Shown one piece after another: positions 43,194 through 51,564 of a stretch of DNA of 64,000 nt (positions are counted from its first letter, which is position 1; the number at the start of each line of letters is the position of its first letter). The notes below the pieces were generated by a model, which saw only the letters and a program-made list of their open reading frames with translations, made no database searches and was not told the DNA's origin. The position numbers and the translations under genes were made by a program. Where the stretch lies: assembly GCF_013087515.1 (NCBI RefSeq), contig NZ_JABFCN010000048.1:1-64000 (forward strand). Reading direction: 5' to 3'. The DNA is from Rhizobium sophorae (GTDB lineage Bacteria > Pseudomonadota > Alphaproteobacteria > Rhizobiales > Rhizobiaceae).

Positions 43194-44504
43194 TCATTGC
43201 CTGCACGACTCCTTCGACCGGCCTGCGGCGATGCAGTCGGGCGCTCGCGGCTGCCTACCCACAGGGCCCGTGAGGCCGCTGACCTGGCCGGCGTAATTGT
43301 CTCTGGTATCCGCATCGACGACGGCGACCGGGGCGGCAAGGATCAGGCCGGCCGCGCTGCCTGCCGCAGCGGCTGTGCTTGTCGTCGCGGCAAGGATCTT
43401 GTCCCCGAGCCCGACCTTGCTGTCGGTCAGCGTCTGGCCGTCGGAAATCCGCGCCCCAATCAATTGAACGACCTCGGGCGATTCCGCAAATTTTCCGTGG
43501 TTCAGCTTGTCGCCCGCCTTGACCTTGGTGAGGTCGATGACCGTGATCTGGCTGTCGGCCAGTTCCTTCTTGAAGGGGGCCTGCTCGGGATCGATGGCGC
43601 CGAGTCTGGCGACGTCGCCCCATACCCTACGGGATACCGCGAGCGCGCGATCGTCTCGCGAAACGAACAGGGTGAACTTCGGATGCTGCTTGCCCATGTC
43701 GACGATCTGCTGGCGGAAGACATCGACATCCACGTCTGGCGAGGCCAGCATGACATTCTCGAACTTGGCAGGAAGGCGGCCATTGCGGATCGCCATCTGG
43801 CGAAGCGCCTCCAGCGCCAGCCAGTTCCCCATGGAATGCGCCAGGATCGAGACTTCCTTCACCTCTGGGTCTTTGGCGAGATACTGGAAGAGCGTCTCCA
43901 AGGCGTTGCGCGTGTAGTTCGTGCTCTCCCTGTCATATCCGTATGCCAGCAGACTGCCGCGCGACGGCCATGTCACCAGCACCGGCGCACTATGGACGCC
44001 GGAATCCTTGACGATCTGGGCGAAGCGATAGACGGAGTCTTCGAAACGGTTGTTGAAGCCGTGGATGAAAACCAGCACGCTACGGTCACGGCTTTTCCTG
44101 ACCGAGGCGCTCAGCCATTTCTTGGCGTCGTCGCGCGTGATCTCGTCGGCTTTCAAGGTTGCGAAGTCGGTTGCCGGGTTGGAGGGAAGCCGCCTCGGCC
44201 AGGCGACTTCGCCGATCTTGCGCACGTTCGCTGGGGGAATGGACACCGTGATGTCGGCAAAGGCCGGGGCGAGGGCGCGCTCGCCGGTGAACATTTCGCC
44301 TTCAATCTTGGAGCGGGTGCGCGTCGTGGTCACCAGCATCTCTACCTTGGTGGCGTTCGGGGCGCTATCGGCAACGGGGATGAGCACGTTCTTCGGGTGG
44401 CCGCCACATCCGGTTAATGCGCAAAGCAGCAGGAGAGCCGAGATCCATTTCAGACCTTGGGAAGGGCGTGGTTGAATTCGGCCATTGCGACATTTTGTGC
44501 TCAC
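43194..44504 (-). CDS. DUF900 alpha/beta hydrolase lipoprotein
   Basis: A 436-residue protein with a lipobox ending at Cys33 (CALTGC) so it is probably anchored in the outer or inner membrane facing the periplasm. The DUF900 alpha/beta hydrolase domain (about 52-345) has FIHGFNNRFEDSVYR as oxyanion region, the nucleophile Ser224 in LAHSMGN, and Asp in SPDVDVDVFRQQ. A GTG start has GAGGA upstream. A half-palindrome of the 19-base motif lies 118 bases upstream. The C-terminal 90 residues look less conserved. Substrate unknown. Confidence 0.8.
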   Translation of the reverse strand: MSTKCRNGRIQPRPSQGLKWISALLLLCALTGCGGHPKNVLIPVADSAPNATKVEMLVTTTRTRSKIEGEMFTGERALAPAFADITVSIPPANVRKIGEVAWPRRLPSNPATDFATLKADEITRDDAKKWLSASVRKSRDRSVLVFIHGFNNRFEDSVYRFAQIVKDSGVHSAPVLVTWPSRGSLLAYGYDRESTNYTRNALETLFQYLAKDPEVKEVSILAHSMGNWLALEALRQMAIRNGRLPAKFENVMLASPDVDVDVFRQQIVDMGKQHPKFTLFVSRDDRALAVSRRVWGDVARLGAIDPEQAPFKKELADSQITVIDLTKVKAGDKLNHGKFAESPEVVQLIGARISDGQTLTDSKVGLGDKILAATTSTAAAAGSAAGLILAAPVAVVDADTRDNYAGQVSGLTGPVGRQPRAPDCIAAGRSKESCRQ

Positions 44505-44621
44505 TGCTGTTCCTCATCGCCCCGTCAAGTTCCGGCAGTCCTCGACGCCGCGCGCCGCGGCGGTCGAAGTCGGCACCGGGCGAGACTATGCGAAGATGAG
44601 ATGGCTTACCCGTATGATCGG

Positions 44622-44640
44622 GTATGTTACGGTCAGGGAG
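44622..44640. promoter_or_regulatory. Copy 1 of the 19-base palindrome (half-site)
   Basis: GTATGTTAC plus the central G match the full palindrome found at 46509 exactly; only three of nine positions of the right arm match. It lies in the gap between the DUF900 lipoprotein gene (start 44504) and the end of the TolB/TPR gene. Confidence 0.5.
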
Positions 44641-44646
44641 ACCGCA

Positions 44647-46467
44647 TCAGCGGGGTTGCAGGTCCGAGGTGGCGGCGCTCGACGCAATTGCATCGGGATC
44701 AGGCACCGTCATCCCCGCCTTGCGAAGTCCTTCGATCAAGCGGTCGCGATCTTCAGGCTGCATGTTGCGCATCGCGAGTTCCGTGACCACGTTCGGCAGG
44801 AAGTCAGGTCGCATGCTGACGAAGATCTGTCCTTCCCGGCGGGCGTCGTCCATCAGACCTGCCTCGGCGTAGATGATGGCGGCGACGACATGGAAGAGAG
44901 GAAACTTCTGCATGTTCGCCTGCCTGATCTCCAGCACGGCGGTGTCGTTGTCGTGAAGCATGTAGGCAGCCAGCGCTCGCGTTCCGTGATAAAAGCCGCC
45001 GCTGCCTGGATTGAGGGCGATGGCCTGATCCAGGAGGGCAGCTCCGCGTTGCCACTGGCCGGCGATCGCAAGCCGCGTTCCAAACTCGCCGATCAGTTCG
45101 GTGTCGTTGGGGTTGGTGGCGAGCGCCAGTTCGCCCACACGAAGTGATTCAGCGAGCTGCCTGTCGAAGAACAGCGCGGTCATCAGCGCTTGAAGTCCGC
45201 GCGTATTGCTTGGATCGATCTGCGTTGCGCGCCTGGCGGCATCGAGCGCACGCTGTATGGCTGAATCCTGGTCTGGTGCGGGATTGAACTTGTAGCGGTC
45301 CTCATCGAGATAAACGATCGATAGCATTGCCCAGGCGGTTGCGTAGTTCGGAAACCGCGCGAGCGCGGCCTCGAGGCAATCCCGGACGCGGGCATGCGCT
45401 TCGGCGCTCAGTTCCGAACGATAGGCATAGAAGCGCAGCGTGCACTCATATGCACCGAGATCCTCAGGCGGCGGACTGGCGGAGTCGACCTGTGCCATGA
45501 CCCCGTAGGGCTGGGCGATGGCGGTCGCGACCTTTCTGGCGACATCCGTCTGGATCGCAAACAGGTCCTCCGATGCGAGATCATTGTCATAATTCTCCGA
45601 CCAGAGGATCTCGCCGTCCGACGTATCGAGCAATCTGGCTGTCACACGAAGACGCTTGCCTGACATGCGTACCCCACCGGCAAGGAGATAACGTGCGCCG
45701 AATTCGGCCCGGATCTCCGATGCGCCCACATCTGCGGGGAGGGACTTGGACGTCTCGCGACCGAAGACCTTGATCTCCTTGAACCGTGGCAGGATGGTCA
45801 TCAGTTCCTCGGTCAGGCCGGCAGTGTAGAGCTGCGCTTCCGGCTCTTCACCGAGATTGGCAAACGGGGCCACCACGAGGGCCGGACGATCGGGCGACAG
45901 GCTTACAACGCGTTCGAGCGACGGAGCGGGAGATCGTGTGCCGACCCAATATAGCGAAATAGCGACTGCCGCGAGCGCGACAGCACCAGGCAACAGAACC
46001 CGCCTTGACCGCCACCAACGTCCGGAGCGGACCTCCGAGGGCGATGTTTCGTCAGCTTCGTCGTCTCCAGCGTCTACTGATGCCGGACAGGACCAGGCAA
46101 AGGTTGGGATATATCCACCTTTGGGAATGTCAATCCTGACCGGATCATGCTGCCCGGCGACGAGATAATAGCGCTCAAGCGATCGCCGCAGCCGCCCGGC
46201 CTCGATCCTGACCACCGGATCGTCCTGGGTAAAGCCGGCATCCCGGCCGAACACCTCTATCGCGATCGAATAGGCTTTGATCCGGTTGCCCCGGCCCTCG
46301 AGGGTTTCCGAGACAACATAGCGGAGAAACGCTGCGGCGCGACCGACGCCCGGAAACTCAGGGCTGGAGACGACACGTTCCAGTTGCTCCCTGATATCGT
46401 CGGCTTGAGGTGCCGGCCCGAAAGGAATGGGTGCTGCAGACCCCTCTGCTGGTATCCACGTCTGCAT
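44647..46467 (-). CDS. Membrane-bound TolB-like/TPR protein with N-terminal control domain
   Basis: A 606-residue protein of the kind often called adenylate cyclase-like or COG5616. Residues 23-124 form a domain with FLRYVVSETLEGRGNRIKAY, DPVVRIEAGRLRRSLERYY and DIPKGGYIPTF, found at the start of many such proteins and probably regulatory. A single transmembrane helix is at 157-175. A TolB-like N-terminal domain follows (about 190-325: LVVAPFANLGEEPEAQLYTAGLTEELMTILPRF), then several TPR repeats (about 345-590). No cyclase domain is present. The 19-base palindrome at 46509 lies 42 bases upstream. Possibly a sensor-regulator of the surrounding genes. Confidence 0.8.
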   Translation of the reverse strand: MQTWIPAEGSAAPIPFGPAPQADDIREQLERVVSSPEFPGVGRAAAFLRYVVSETLEGRGNRIKAYSIAIEVFGRDAGFTQDDPVVRIEAGRLRRSLERYYLVAGQHDPVRIDIPKGGYIPTFAWSCPASVDAGDDEADETSPSEVRSGRWWRSRRVLLPGAVALAAVAISLYWVGTRSPAPSLERVVSLSPDRPALVVAPFANLGEEPEAQLYTAGLTEELMTILPRFKEIKVFGRETSKSLPADVGASEIRAEFGARYLLAGGVRMSGKRLRVTARLLDTSDGEILWSENYDNDLASEDLFAIQTDVARKVATAIAQPYGVMAQVDSASPPPEDLGAYECTLRFYAYRSELSAEAHARVRDCLEAALARFPNYATAWAMLSIVYLDEDRYKFNPAPDQDSAIQRALDAARRATQIDPSNTRGLQALMTALFFDRQLAESLRVGELALATNPNDTELIGEFGTRLAIAGQWQRGAALLDQAIALNPGSGGFYHGTRALAAYMLHDNDTAVLEIRQANMQKFPLFHVVAAIIYAEAGLMDDARREGQIFVSMRPDFLPNVVTELAMRNMQPEDRDRLIEGLRKAGMTVPDPDAIASSAATSDLQPR

Positions 46468-46508
46468 GTCTGCCCCAATCCCCCGTTGAGTCACGTCACT
46501 GCCAGACC

Positions 46509-46527
46509 GTATGTTACGGTAACATAC
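46509..46527. promoter_or_regulatory. Copy 2 of the 19-base palindrome (perfect)
   Basis: GTATGTTACGGTAACATAC is a perfect inverted repeat with 9-base arms around one G. It lies between divergent genes, 42 bases upstream of the TolB/TPR start and 83 bases upstream of the small gene at 46610, so it could control both. Confidence 0.75.
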
Positions 46528-46609
46528 TCCACGAACCCTGCGTCGTCCATGAAGATTGGGCGGGGCACACGTTGCAGAGGCAGCGTCCAAATGCCGTGAG
46601 GAGTAAACC

Positions 46610-46867
46610 ATGGACGAAGGCGTGACCGCAGTCCGTCGGCAGTTTCCAGCCAAGATCAAGGCGATCGACGATCTCTCTGCCCGCAGTGAGGACTTTCGGG
46701 AAATCTGCAGGGACTTTGCCGACGCCCAATCGGCGCTGCAGAAATGGAAAGTCTCAACCGATCCGAAACGCGACGAGCGCGTCGTCGAATACCAGGAGCT
46801 GATCGCAGAACTCTCCAAGGAGATAGCGCGCGCGCTTGAAGGCTCGGTACCGCCAATCGCTCGCTAA
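46610..46867 (+). CDS. Small helical protein of unknown function
   Basis: An 85-residue acidic, helix-rich protein (RQFPAKIKAIDDLSARSEDFREICRDFADAQSAL then ERVVEYQELIAELSKEIARAL) with coiled-coil character and no signal or membrane segment. AGGAG is 6 bases before the ATG. It is divergent from the TolB/TPR gene with the perfect palindrome between them. I do not recognise a named family. Confidence 0.65.
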   Translation: MDEGVTAVRRQFPAKIKAIDDLSARSEDFREICRDFADAQSALQKWKVSTDPKRDERVVEYQELIAELSKEIARALEGSVPPIAR

Positions 46868-46905
46868 TATGCGCGGCCAGGCCCCGGCGGCCGCCATCGC
46901 GAGGC

Positions 46906-46924
46906 GTATGTTACGGTTACCTAC
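46906..46924. promoter_or_regulatory. Copy 3 of the 19-base palindrome
   Basis: GTATGTTACGGTTACCTAC differs from the perfect copy at two right-arm positions. It lies 110 bases upstream of the EmrA-like gene and directly downstream of the small helical gene. Confidence 0.7.
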
Positions 46925-47033
46925 TTGCGTTCCATCTCCCGGTAACGACCATCGCCATAGACGTCCGGCGCTGAACTTCGCGCGCTGAAACTTTGCGCTT
47001 CCACGAAACGAAACGCTTCCGAAGGATATTGCC

Positions 47034-48140
47034 GTGGTTTCCGAAGACTTGGACGAGCCTGCCATTTCCCCAGCGCCTCGGAATCCACTCCGCAGGATAG
47101 CCCTTATCGTCGTCCTGCTGGCGCTCGTCCTGTTCGTCCTGTCCATCTTCATGGAGCGGCGCACGCCATCGACCTCGCAAGCTCAGGTCCAGGCCTATAT
47201 CGTCGGCATCGCGCCCGAAGTCACCGGCCGGGTCGTGGAAGTCGGCGTCGCCGACAACTCACGCGTCGAGGCCGATCAGGTTCTCTTTCGTATCGATCCC
47301 GAGCGCTACGAGCTCGCGGTCAATGAGGCCGAGGCGAGCCTTGCAAGTGTCGGCCAGTCAATGGGCGCGTCAACGGCTGCTGTCGATGCGGCGCAGGCAA
47401 AGCTCGTCACGGCCCAGGTCGATCGGGACAATCTTCGCGAACAAGCTGCGCGCGCCGAAGAGCTGCAAAAGAGGGGCGTGTATTCCAAAGCGCGGGCCGA
47501 TTCAACCAAATCGGCTTTCAATCAGTCAGAGGCGGCCGTCACCGGTGCTGAGGCCGAGCTGGCCAAGGCCAAGGAGCAGCTCGGGCCGAGCGGAAATGAC
47601 AATCCGCAGCTCCGGGCAGCTCTGGCAGCGCTCGAAAAGGCAAGACTCGATCTGCTGCGGACCACCGTTCGGGCACCTTCGGCCGGGGTCGTGACCAACC
47701 TCCAACTTACAACCGGTAAGGTCGTGTCGGCTGGACAGTCAGCCATGACCTTCATCGATGCCGGCACGATCTGGATCACCGCCGCCTTCAAGGAGAACAG
47801 CCTCGAGAATGTGGCAGTCGGCAACCGGGCGGAAGTCCTTTTCGACGCGCTTCCTGGACGGCTGTTTCCGGCGCAAGTCGAGAGCGTTGGTTTCGGCGTA
47901 TCGCAGGGCAGCACGGACCCGAACACCGGATTGCCGACGATCCGGAGCGATAGCGGTTGGGTCCAGGAGCCGCAGCGGTTTCCAGTACGGCTCATCATCG
48001 AGGAGGCGCAGCGGCCCAAGGGCGGTGTGCGCTACGGCTCGCAGGCGACCGTTGTCGTCTACACCGGCGACAACCCGGTCACCAATGCCTGGGGATCGCT
48101 CTGGATCCGGATCATGTCGGTGCTGACCTATGTTCGCTGA
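47034..48140 (+). CDS. HlyD/EmrA-type membrane fusion protein
   Basis: A 368-residue protein anchored by one N-terminal helix (about 21-40). The biotinyl-lipoyl-like halves (about 50-85 and 215-245; IAPEVTGRVVEVGVADNSRVEADQVLFRIDPE, RAPSAGVVTNLQLTTGKVVSAG) flank a coiled-coil hairpin (about 95-205). GTG start with GAAGGAT upstream. The next gene, overlapping by 11 bases, is a DUF2955 permease-like protein; together they should form an efflux system for aromatic acids, dyes or drugs (like AaeAB). Confidence 0.85.
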   Translation: MVSEDLDEPAISPAPRNPLRRIALIVVLLALVLFVLSIFMERRTPSTSQAQVQAYIVGIAPEVTGRVVEVGVADNSRVEADQVLFRIDPERYELAVNEAEASLASVGQSMGASTAAVDAAQAKLVTAQVDRDNLREQAARAEELQKRGVYSKARADSTKSAFNQSEAAVTGAEAELAKAKEQLGPSGNDNPQLRAALAALEKARLDLLRTTVRAPSAGVVTNLQLTTGKVVSAGQSAMTFIDAGTIWITAAFKENSLENVAVGNRAEVLFDALPGRLFPAQVESVGFGVSQGSTDPNTGLPTIRSDSGWVQEPQRFPVRLIIEEAQRPKGGVRYGSQATVVVYTGDNPVTNAWGSLWIRIMSVLTYVR

Positions 48141-49158
48141 GAGGAGCGCCGCGGTCGAGGAGCAGAAACGCAAGGGGCTTCGTGTTGCGTTCGCGGTCTC
48201 CATCGGCTTCACGCTGGCAGTGTATGCGGGGGCCATCGTGCCGTTCCTCGGTCCGCTCTTTGCCGCCCAGTTTCTGCTCGGAAGTTCGCGGCCCATGCCG
48301 CTCGGCAAGACCGTAGGTGCGGCGATGGTCATTCTGATCGCCGGGATGGCGATGATGGTTCTGACCAACGTGCTCGGCGACCGTCCAGCGCCCTTCCTTC
48401 TGATCCTGGGGCTAACCTATTTCGCGTGCTTCGCCGCCCAGTCGACGGGAAAGGGAGGACCGGCCGTCTTTCTCGTGCTCGTCGTTTCGATCATCGTGCC
48501 TCTGCTCGGCATCCTGAACAAGGAGCTCGCCAATTCCATCCTGTCCATCCTGGTCGCCGGGGTGTTGTCGGGCGCGGTTCTGATGTGGCTCGCCCATGCG
48601 GTCTTTCCCGAGCCGTTCTCCCAGGAGGTCGAGGCGGTGGCGATCGACGAGCGGCCGCCGGCCTTGCTTCGGGCGCTGGCAAACACGGTCATCCTCTTGG
48701 GCTCCGTCGTGATCTGCCTGACCAGCGACAACCTGACGGCTGCGGCAGTCATTCCCATAACCGTGGCGTCGCTGCTCGGGCAGCTCGACGTTGCCGCGAG
48801 CGGGCGGGCGGCGATGGGGCTCGTGCTCGTCAATCTGTTCGGCGGGGTGCTCGCCTCCGTCGCCTATGCCGCGCTGTCGCTGCGCCCCAATCTCCTCTCG
48901 ATCTTCCTCATCGTTCTCGTCGTCGTCCTCCTGCTCGGAGGGCGCGCAGCCGCCCGGTCAAAAGACGCCCCGGTTTTTGCCGGCGCCCTGACGACATTCC
49001 TGATCCTCTTCGGCCTCGGGGTCTCACCCCTGCCGGGCAGCGCCGCAGAATCCTTCGCCACCCGCATCGTCTATGTCGCGGCGGCGTTGATCTATGCGCT
49101 GCTGCTTGCCGCAATCCTGTGGCCGCGGGCCGCGGAAACGAAGAGGATATCGGTATGA
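48130..49158 (+). CDS. DUF2955/FUSC-like integral membrane transporter
   Basis: A 342-residue protein with about ten hydrophobic segments in two groups of five, e.g. LRVAFAVSIGFTLAVYAGAIVPFLGPLFAAQFL, separated by a short soluble linker near PEPFSQEVEAVAIDERPP. DUF2955 proteins are related to the AaeB/FUSC family and pair with HlyD-like partners. It overlaps the membrane fusion gene, so the two form an operon. It should carry out the transport step. Confidence 0.8.
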   Translation: MFAERSAAVEEQKRKGLRVAFAVSIGFTLAVYAGAIVPFLGPLFAAQFLLGSSRPMPLGKTVGAAMVILIAGMAMMVLTNVLGDRPAPFLLILGLTYFACFAAQSTGKGGPAVFLVLVVSIIVPLLGILNKELANSILSILVAGVLSGAVLMWLAHAVFPEPFSQEVEAVAIDERPPALLRALANTVILLGSVVICLTSDNLTAAAVIPITVASLLGQLDVAASGRAAMGLVLVNLFGGVLASVAYAALSLRPNLLSIFLIVLVVVLLLGGRAAARSKDAPVFAGALTTFLILFGLGVSPLPGSAAESFATRIVYVAAALIYALLLAAILWPRAAETKRISV

Positions 49159-49186
49159 CTCAGGCGTTCTCTGAGAGCAGCTTACC

Positions 49187-49441
49187 TTGAAGAAGTCGGC
49201 TGTCTTCAGTCCCGCGATGTTCTTGGCGTTAGTCGCTTCGGCGGATTCAGTAGACGCCGCCCAGAGAACAGAAGACTTCCTCAATGTCCGCAAGCACTGC
49301 GAACTCGCATATCTATGGAAGGATCCACCTGACCCCAAGGGCTTCAGCGAATGTATGAAACAGAGGCGTTATCGACTCCATTTCTCGCCGACTTGCCAGA
49401 CCGGGAGCCGCAGGGCGCAGTGCTACGACCTGCAGCGCTAA
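49187..49441 (+). CDS. Small exported cysteine-containing protein
   Basis: An 84-residue product starting at TTG, with a signal peptide (about 1-24, ending SVDAA) and four cysteines (HCELAYL, SECMKQRR, TCQTGSRRAQCYDL) that could form two disulfides. It follows the efflux operon by 28 bases. No clear ribosome site, and the start is uncertain. Family unknown. Confidence 0.45.
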   Translation: MKKSAVFSPAMFLALVASADSVDAAQRTEDFLNVRKHCELAYLWKDPPDPKGFSECMKQRRYRLHFSPTCQTGSRRAQCYDLQR

Positions 49442-49584
49442 CTGCCGATGCGTTGGCATCGCCATAGGAAGATCACAGATTCAAGGTTGGGCGAGAGAAA
49501 TTTAGTCGCATTTCATCGGCATGATCTCACCGTCGGTCTTTGCTTTCAACTCGGCACGGATAACTGCCGCCCGTGACCAAGATC

Positions 49585-50097
49585 TTAGGGAAGCTGCCCA
49601 GCAGGTTGCGGCTTTGACATGTTCCGACTGCCGTATTCGTTACGTCGCGCAAACATTGCGAGCGTACGATTGGAAAATGCGGCATTTCCGGTCACTTCCG
49701 GGCCGAGCCACGGCGGGTAGGGAGGTTGGTCGCTTTCGTCGGCAAGCTCGATTTCTGCGATAACGAGTCCGTTGTGGACACCGCCATAGACGTCCACCTC
49801 CCAAAGGCAGCCACAATGTTTCACCTCGTAGCGGGTCTTATCCACCACACTCGTTGCAAAGGCGATCATTTCCAGGGCATCGGGGTAGGGAATCTCATAT
49901 TCGAACTCTTCGCGCCTCAGGCGCCCGGTCCGGAGTTTAACGGTCAGGACGGCGCTTGCCTTATCGATGATCCTGACCCGCACGAAGCGGTTTTTCCTAG
50001 CCAGCAGGTAGCCTTGGCAGAACGCGGCGCCTTTGGAAGCGTGGTCCCGCCAACTATCGTTTACGACGAGGTATTTTCGCTCAATCTCCGCGGTCAT
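49585..50097 (-). CDS. CYTH-domain triphosphate-binding protein
   Basis: A 170-residue CYTH (triphosphate tunnel metalloenzyme) protein. The signature EIERKYLV is at 4-11; further tunnel strands are RFVRVRIIDKASAVLTVKLR, FEYEIPYPDALEMI and VDVYGGVHNGLVIAEIELAD. Members hydrolyse inorganic tripolyphosphate or thiamine triphosphate. GGGAGGG lies before the ATG at 50097. A PPK2 polyphosphate kinase is encoded nearby on the same strand, which suits a polyphosphate role. Confidence 0.87.
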   Translation of the reverse strand: MTAEIERKYLVVNDSWRDHASKGAAFCQGYLLARKNRFVRVRIIDKASAVLTVKLRTGRLRREEFEYEIPYPDALEMIAFATSVVDKTRYEVKHCGCLWEVDVYGGVHNGLVIAEIELADESDQPPYPPWLGPEVTGNAAFSNRTLAMFARRNEYGSRNMSKPQPAGQLP

Positions 50098-50274
50098 CTT
50101 GCCCTCCCTTTGTCGTTCCGAACCACGACGAAGCTGGATGGCGATGCGTGACGGACTTTCCGCCACGCCCGCTGTCCGGACCTTAATTTGGGTCTGCAGG
50201 TGCAGCCTGCCTCCCGCTGGATCGTGCCGTCGATTGCGACATGCCGGATCCAGGGCATCCGGAAAGGCAGGTTG

Positions 50275-50610
50275 CTAGCGCTTCAGATCGAGGACCTGTC
50301 CCGACGCCTTGAGCTGCTCCAGTGTTTTACCGAGACAACTTCCGCCGATTGGTTCACCCAACGCTTTAGCGGTCCCCCCGACAGATATCGTTCCGGCAAG
50401 CTTGCTCGGATTGACATAGGTGGCCACGCCATCCGCCTCCAACCTCGTGAGATAGAAGATCTGGTACAGGCCTTTATATTCGCAGGCTACGGCGACCGGA
50501 AATTGATCGAACGGCTCGGCCGCCCGAGCTTGCGAAACGCATATGCCGGCCAATGGAAGAATGCAGGCAATGGCGACAGACAGCACACGGATCGATGGAT
50601 GGATCATCAC
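50275..50610 (-). CDS. Small exported protein of unknown function
   Basis: A 111-residue protein with a signal peptide (about 1-30, ending SQARA) and three cysteines in the mature part or near it (ACEYKGLYQIFYLTRL, GGSCLGKTLEQLKASGQVLDL). AGGAG precedes the ATG. It lies between CYTH and PPK2 genes on the same strand. Similar short periplasmic proteins are seen in Rhizobiales, without known role. Confidence 0.6.
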   Translation of the reverse strand: MMIHPSIRVLSVAIACILPLAGICVSQARAAEPFDQFPVAVACEYKGLYQIFYLTRLEADGVATYVNPSKLAGTISVGGTAKALGEPIGGSCLGKTLEQLKASGQVLDLKR

Positions 50611-50712
50611 ACACTCCTGTTGATTGTTAACACCACCGCGCCGGAAAGCCGGTGCTGTTCCGGGCGCGGGCCTTCCTCCTCAAATTGCGGTGTCGTTCCC
50701 GCGCGGCTTCGA

Positions 50713-51546
50713 TTATTGCATCTGCTCGGCGACCACATCCGGCACAAAATGCCGGATGCTTTTGTCTTCGATATAGTCAGCGGGCCGCTTTTGACGTTTC
50801 CCAAGGTCCGGTGCGTTGAACTTCATCGTTTCGTACGGAATCGACTTCAGGATGTGCGAGATGCAGTTGATGCGCGCGCGCTTCTTGTCGTCTGACGGCA
50901 CGATCCACCATGGGGCGTGCTGGCGGTCCGTCGCCCGGATCATCTCGTCGTAAGCAATCGTGTAGTCCCACCACCGTTGATACGACTCGACATCCATCGG
51001 GCTGAGCTTCCACTGCCGCAGCGGATCCTCGATCCGCCGCCTGAAGCGCCGATCCTGTTCCTTCTCGCCGACCGTCAGGAAGTACTTCAGCAGGGTGATG
51101 CCGCTTTCGACGATCGAGGCTTCGAAACCGGGAGCCAGCTCGAGAAAGCGCCGGGCCTTTTTCTCGGAGCAGAATCCCATCACCCGGTCCACGCCGGGGC
51201 GATTGTACCAACTGCGATCGAATATGACGATTTCGCCCGCGGCGGGCATATGTGCGATGTAGCGTTGCATATACATTTGCGTCTTTTCGCGATCGGTCGG
51301 GGCCGGCAGCGCGATCACGCGAAAGACCCGTGGACTGACGCGCTCGGTAATTCGCTTGATCATCCCGCCTTTGCCGGCAGCATCCCGGCCCTCGAAGACG
51401 ATCACGATGCGAGCGCCCGATTTCTTCACCCAGGACTGCAGATGCGCGAGCTCGACCTGCAGCTTTACGATTTCCTTGTCGTAGTTCCAGGACTTCTTGC
51501 CTTTCTTTTCGTCTACTTCTGTGTCGTCGTCCTGCCGTTTGTTCAT
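50713..51546 (-). CDS. ppk2: Polyphosphate kinase 2
   Basis: A 277-residue PPK2-family kinase, class I-like by its single domain. Walker A GRDAAGKGG at 53-61, lid module, and Walker B FDRSWYNR at 109-116 are intact; the end KRQKRPADYIEDKSIRHFVPDVVAEQM is typical. It uses polyphosphate to phosphorylate nucleotides, or the reverse. The start at 51546 has GGAGGAAG upstream. Close downstream of the SulP transporter gene (18 bases), so likely one operon with it. Confidence 0.92.
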   Translation of the reverse strand: MNKRQDDDTEVDEKKGKKSWNYDKEIVKLQVELAHLQSWVKKSGARIVIVFEGRDAAGKGGMIKRITERVSPRVFRVIALPAPTDREKTQMYMQRYIAHMPAAGEIVIFDRSWYNRPGVDRVMGFCSEKKARRFLELAPGFEASIVESGITLLKYFLTVGEKEQDRRFRRRIEDPLRQWKLSPMDVESYQRWWDYTIAYDEMIRATDRQHAPWWIVPSDDKKRARINCISHILKSIPYETMKFNAPDLGKRQKRPADYIEDKSIRHFVPDVVAEQMQ

Positions 51547-51564
51547 CACTTCCTCCATGACCTT

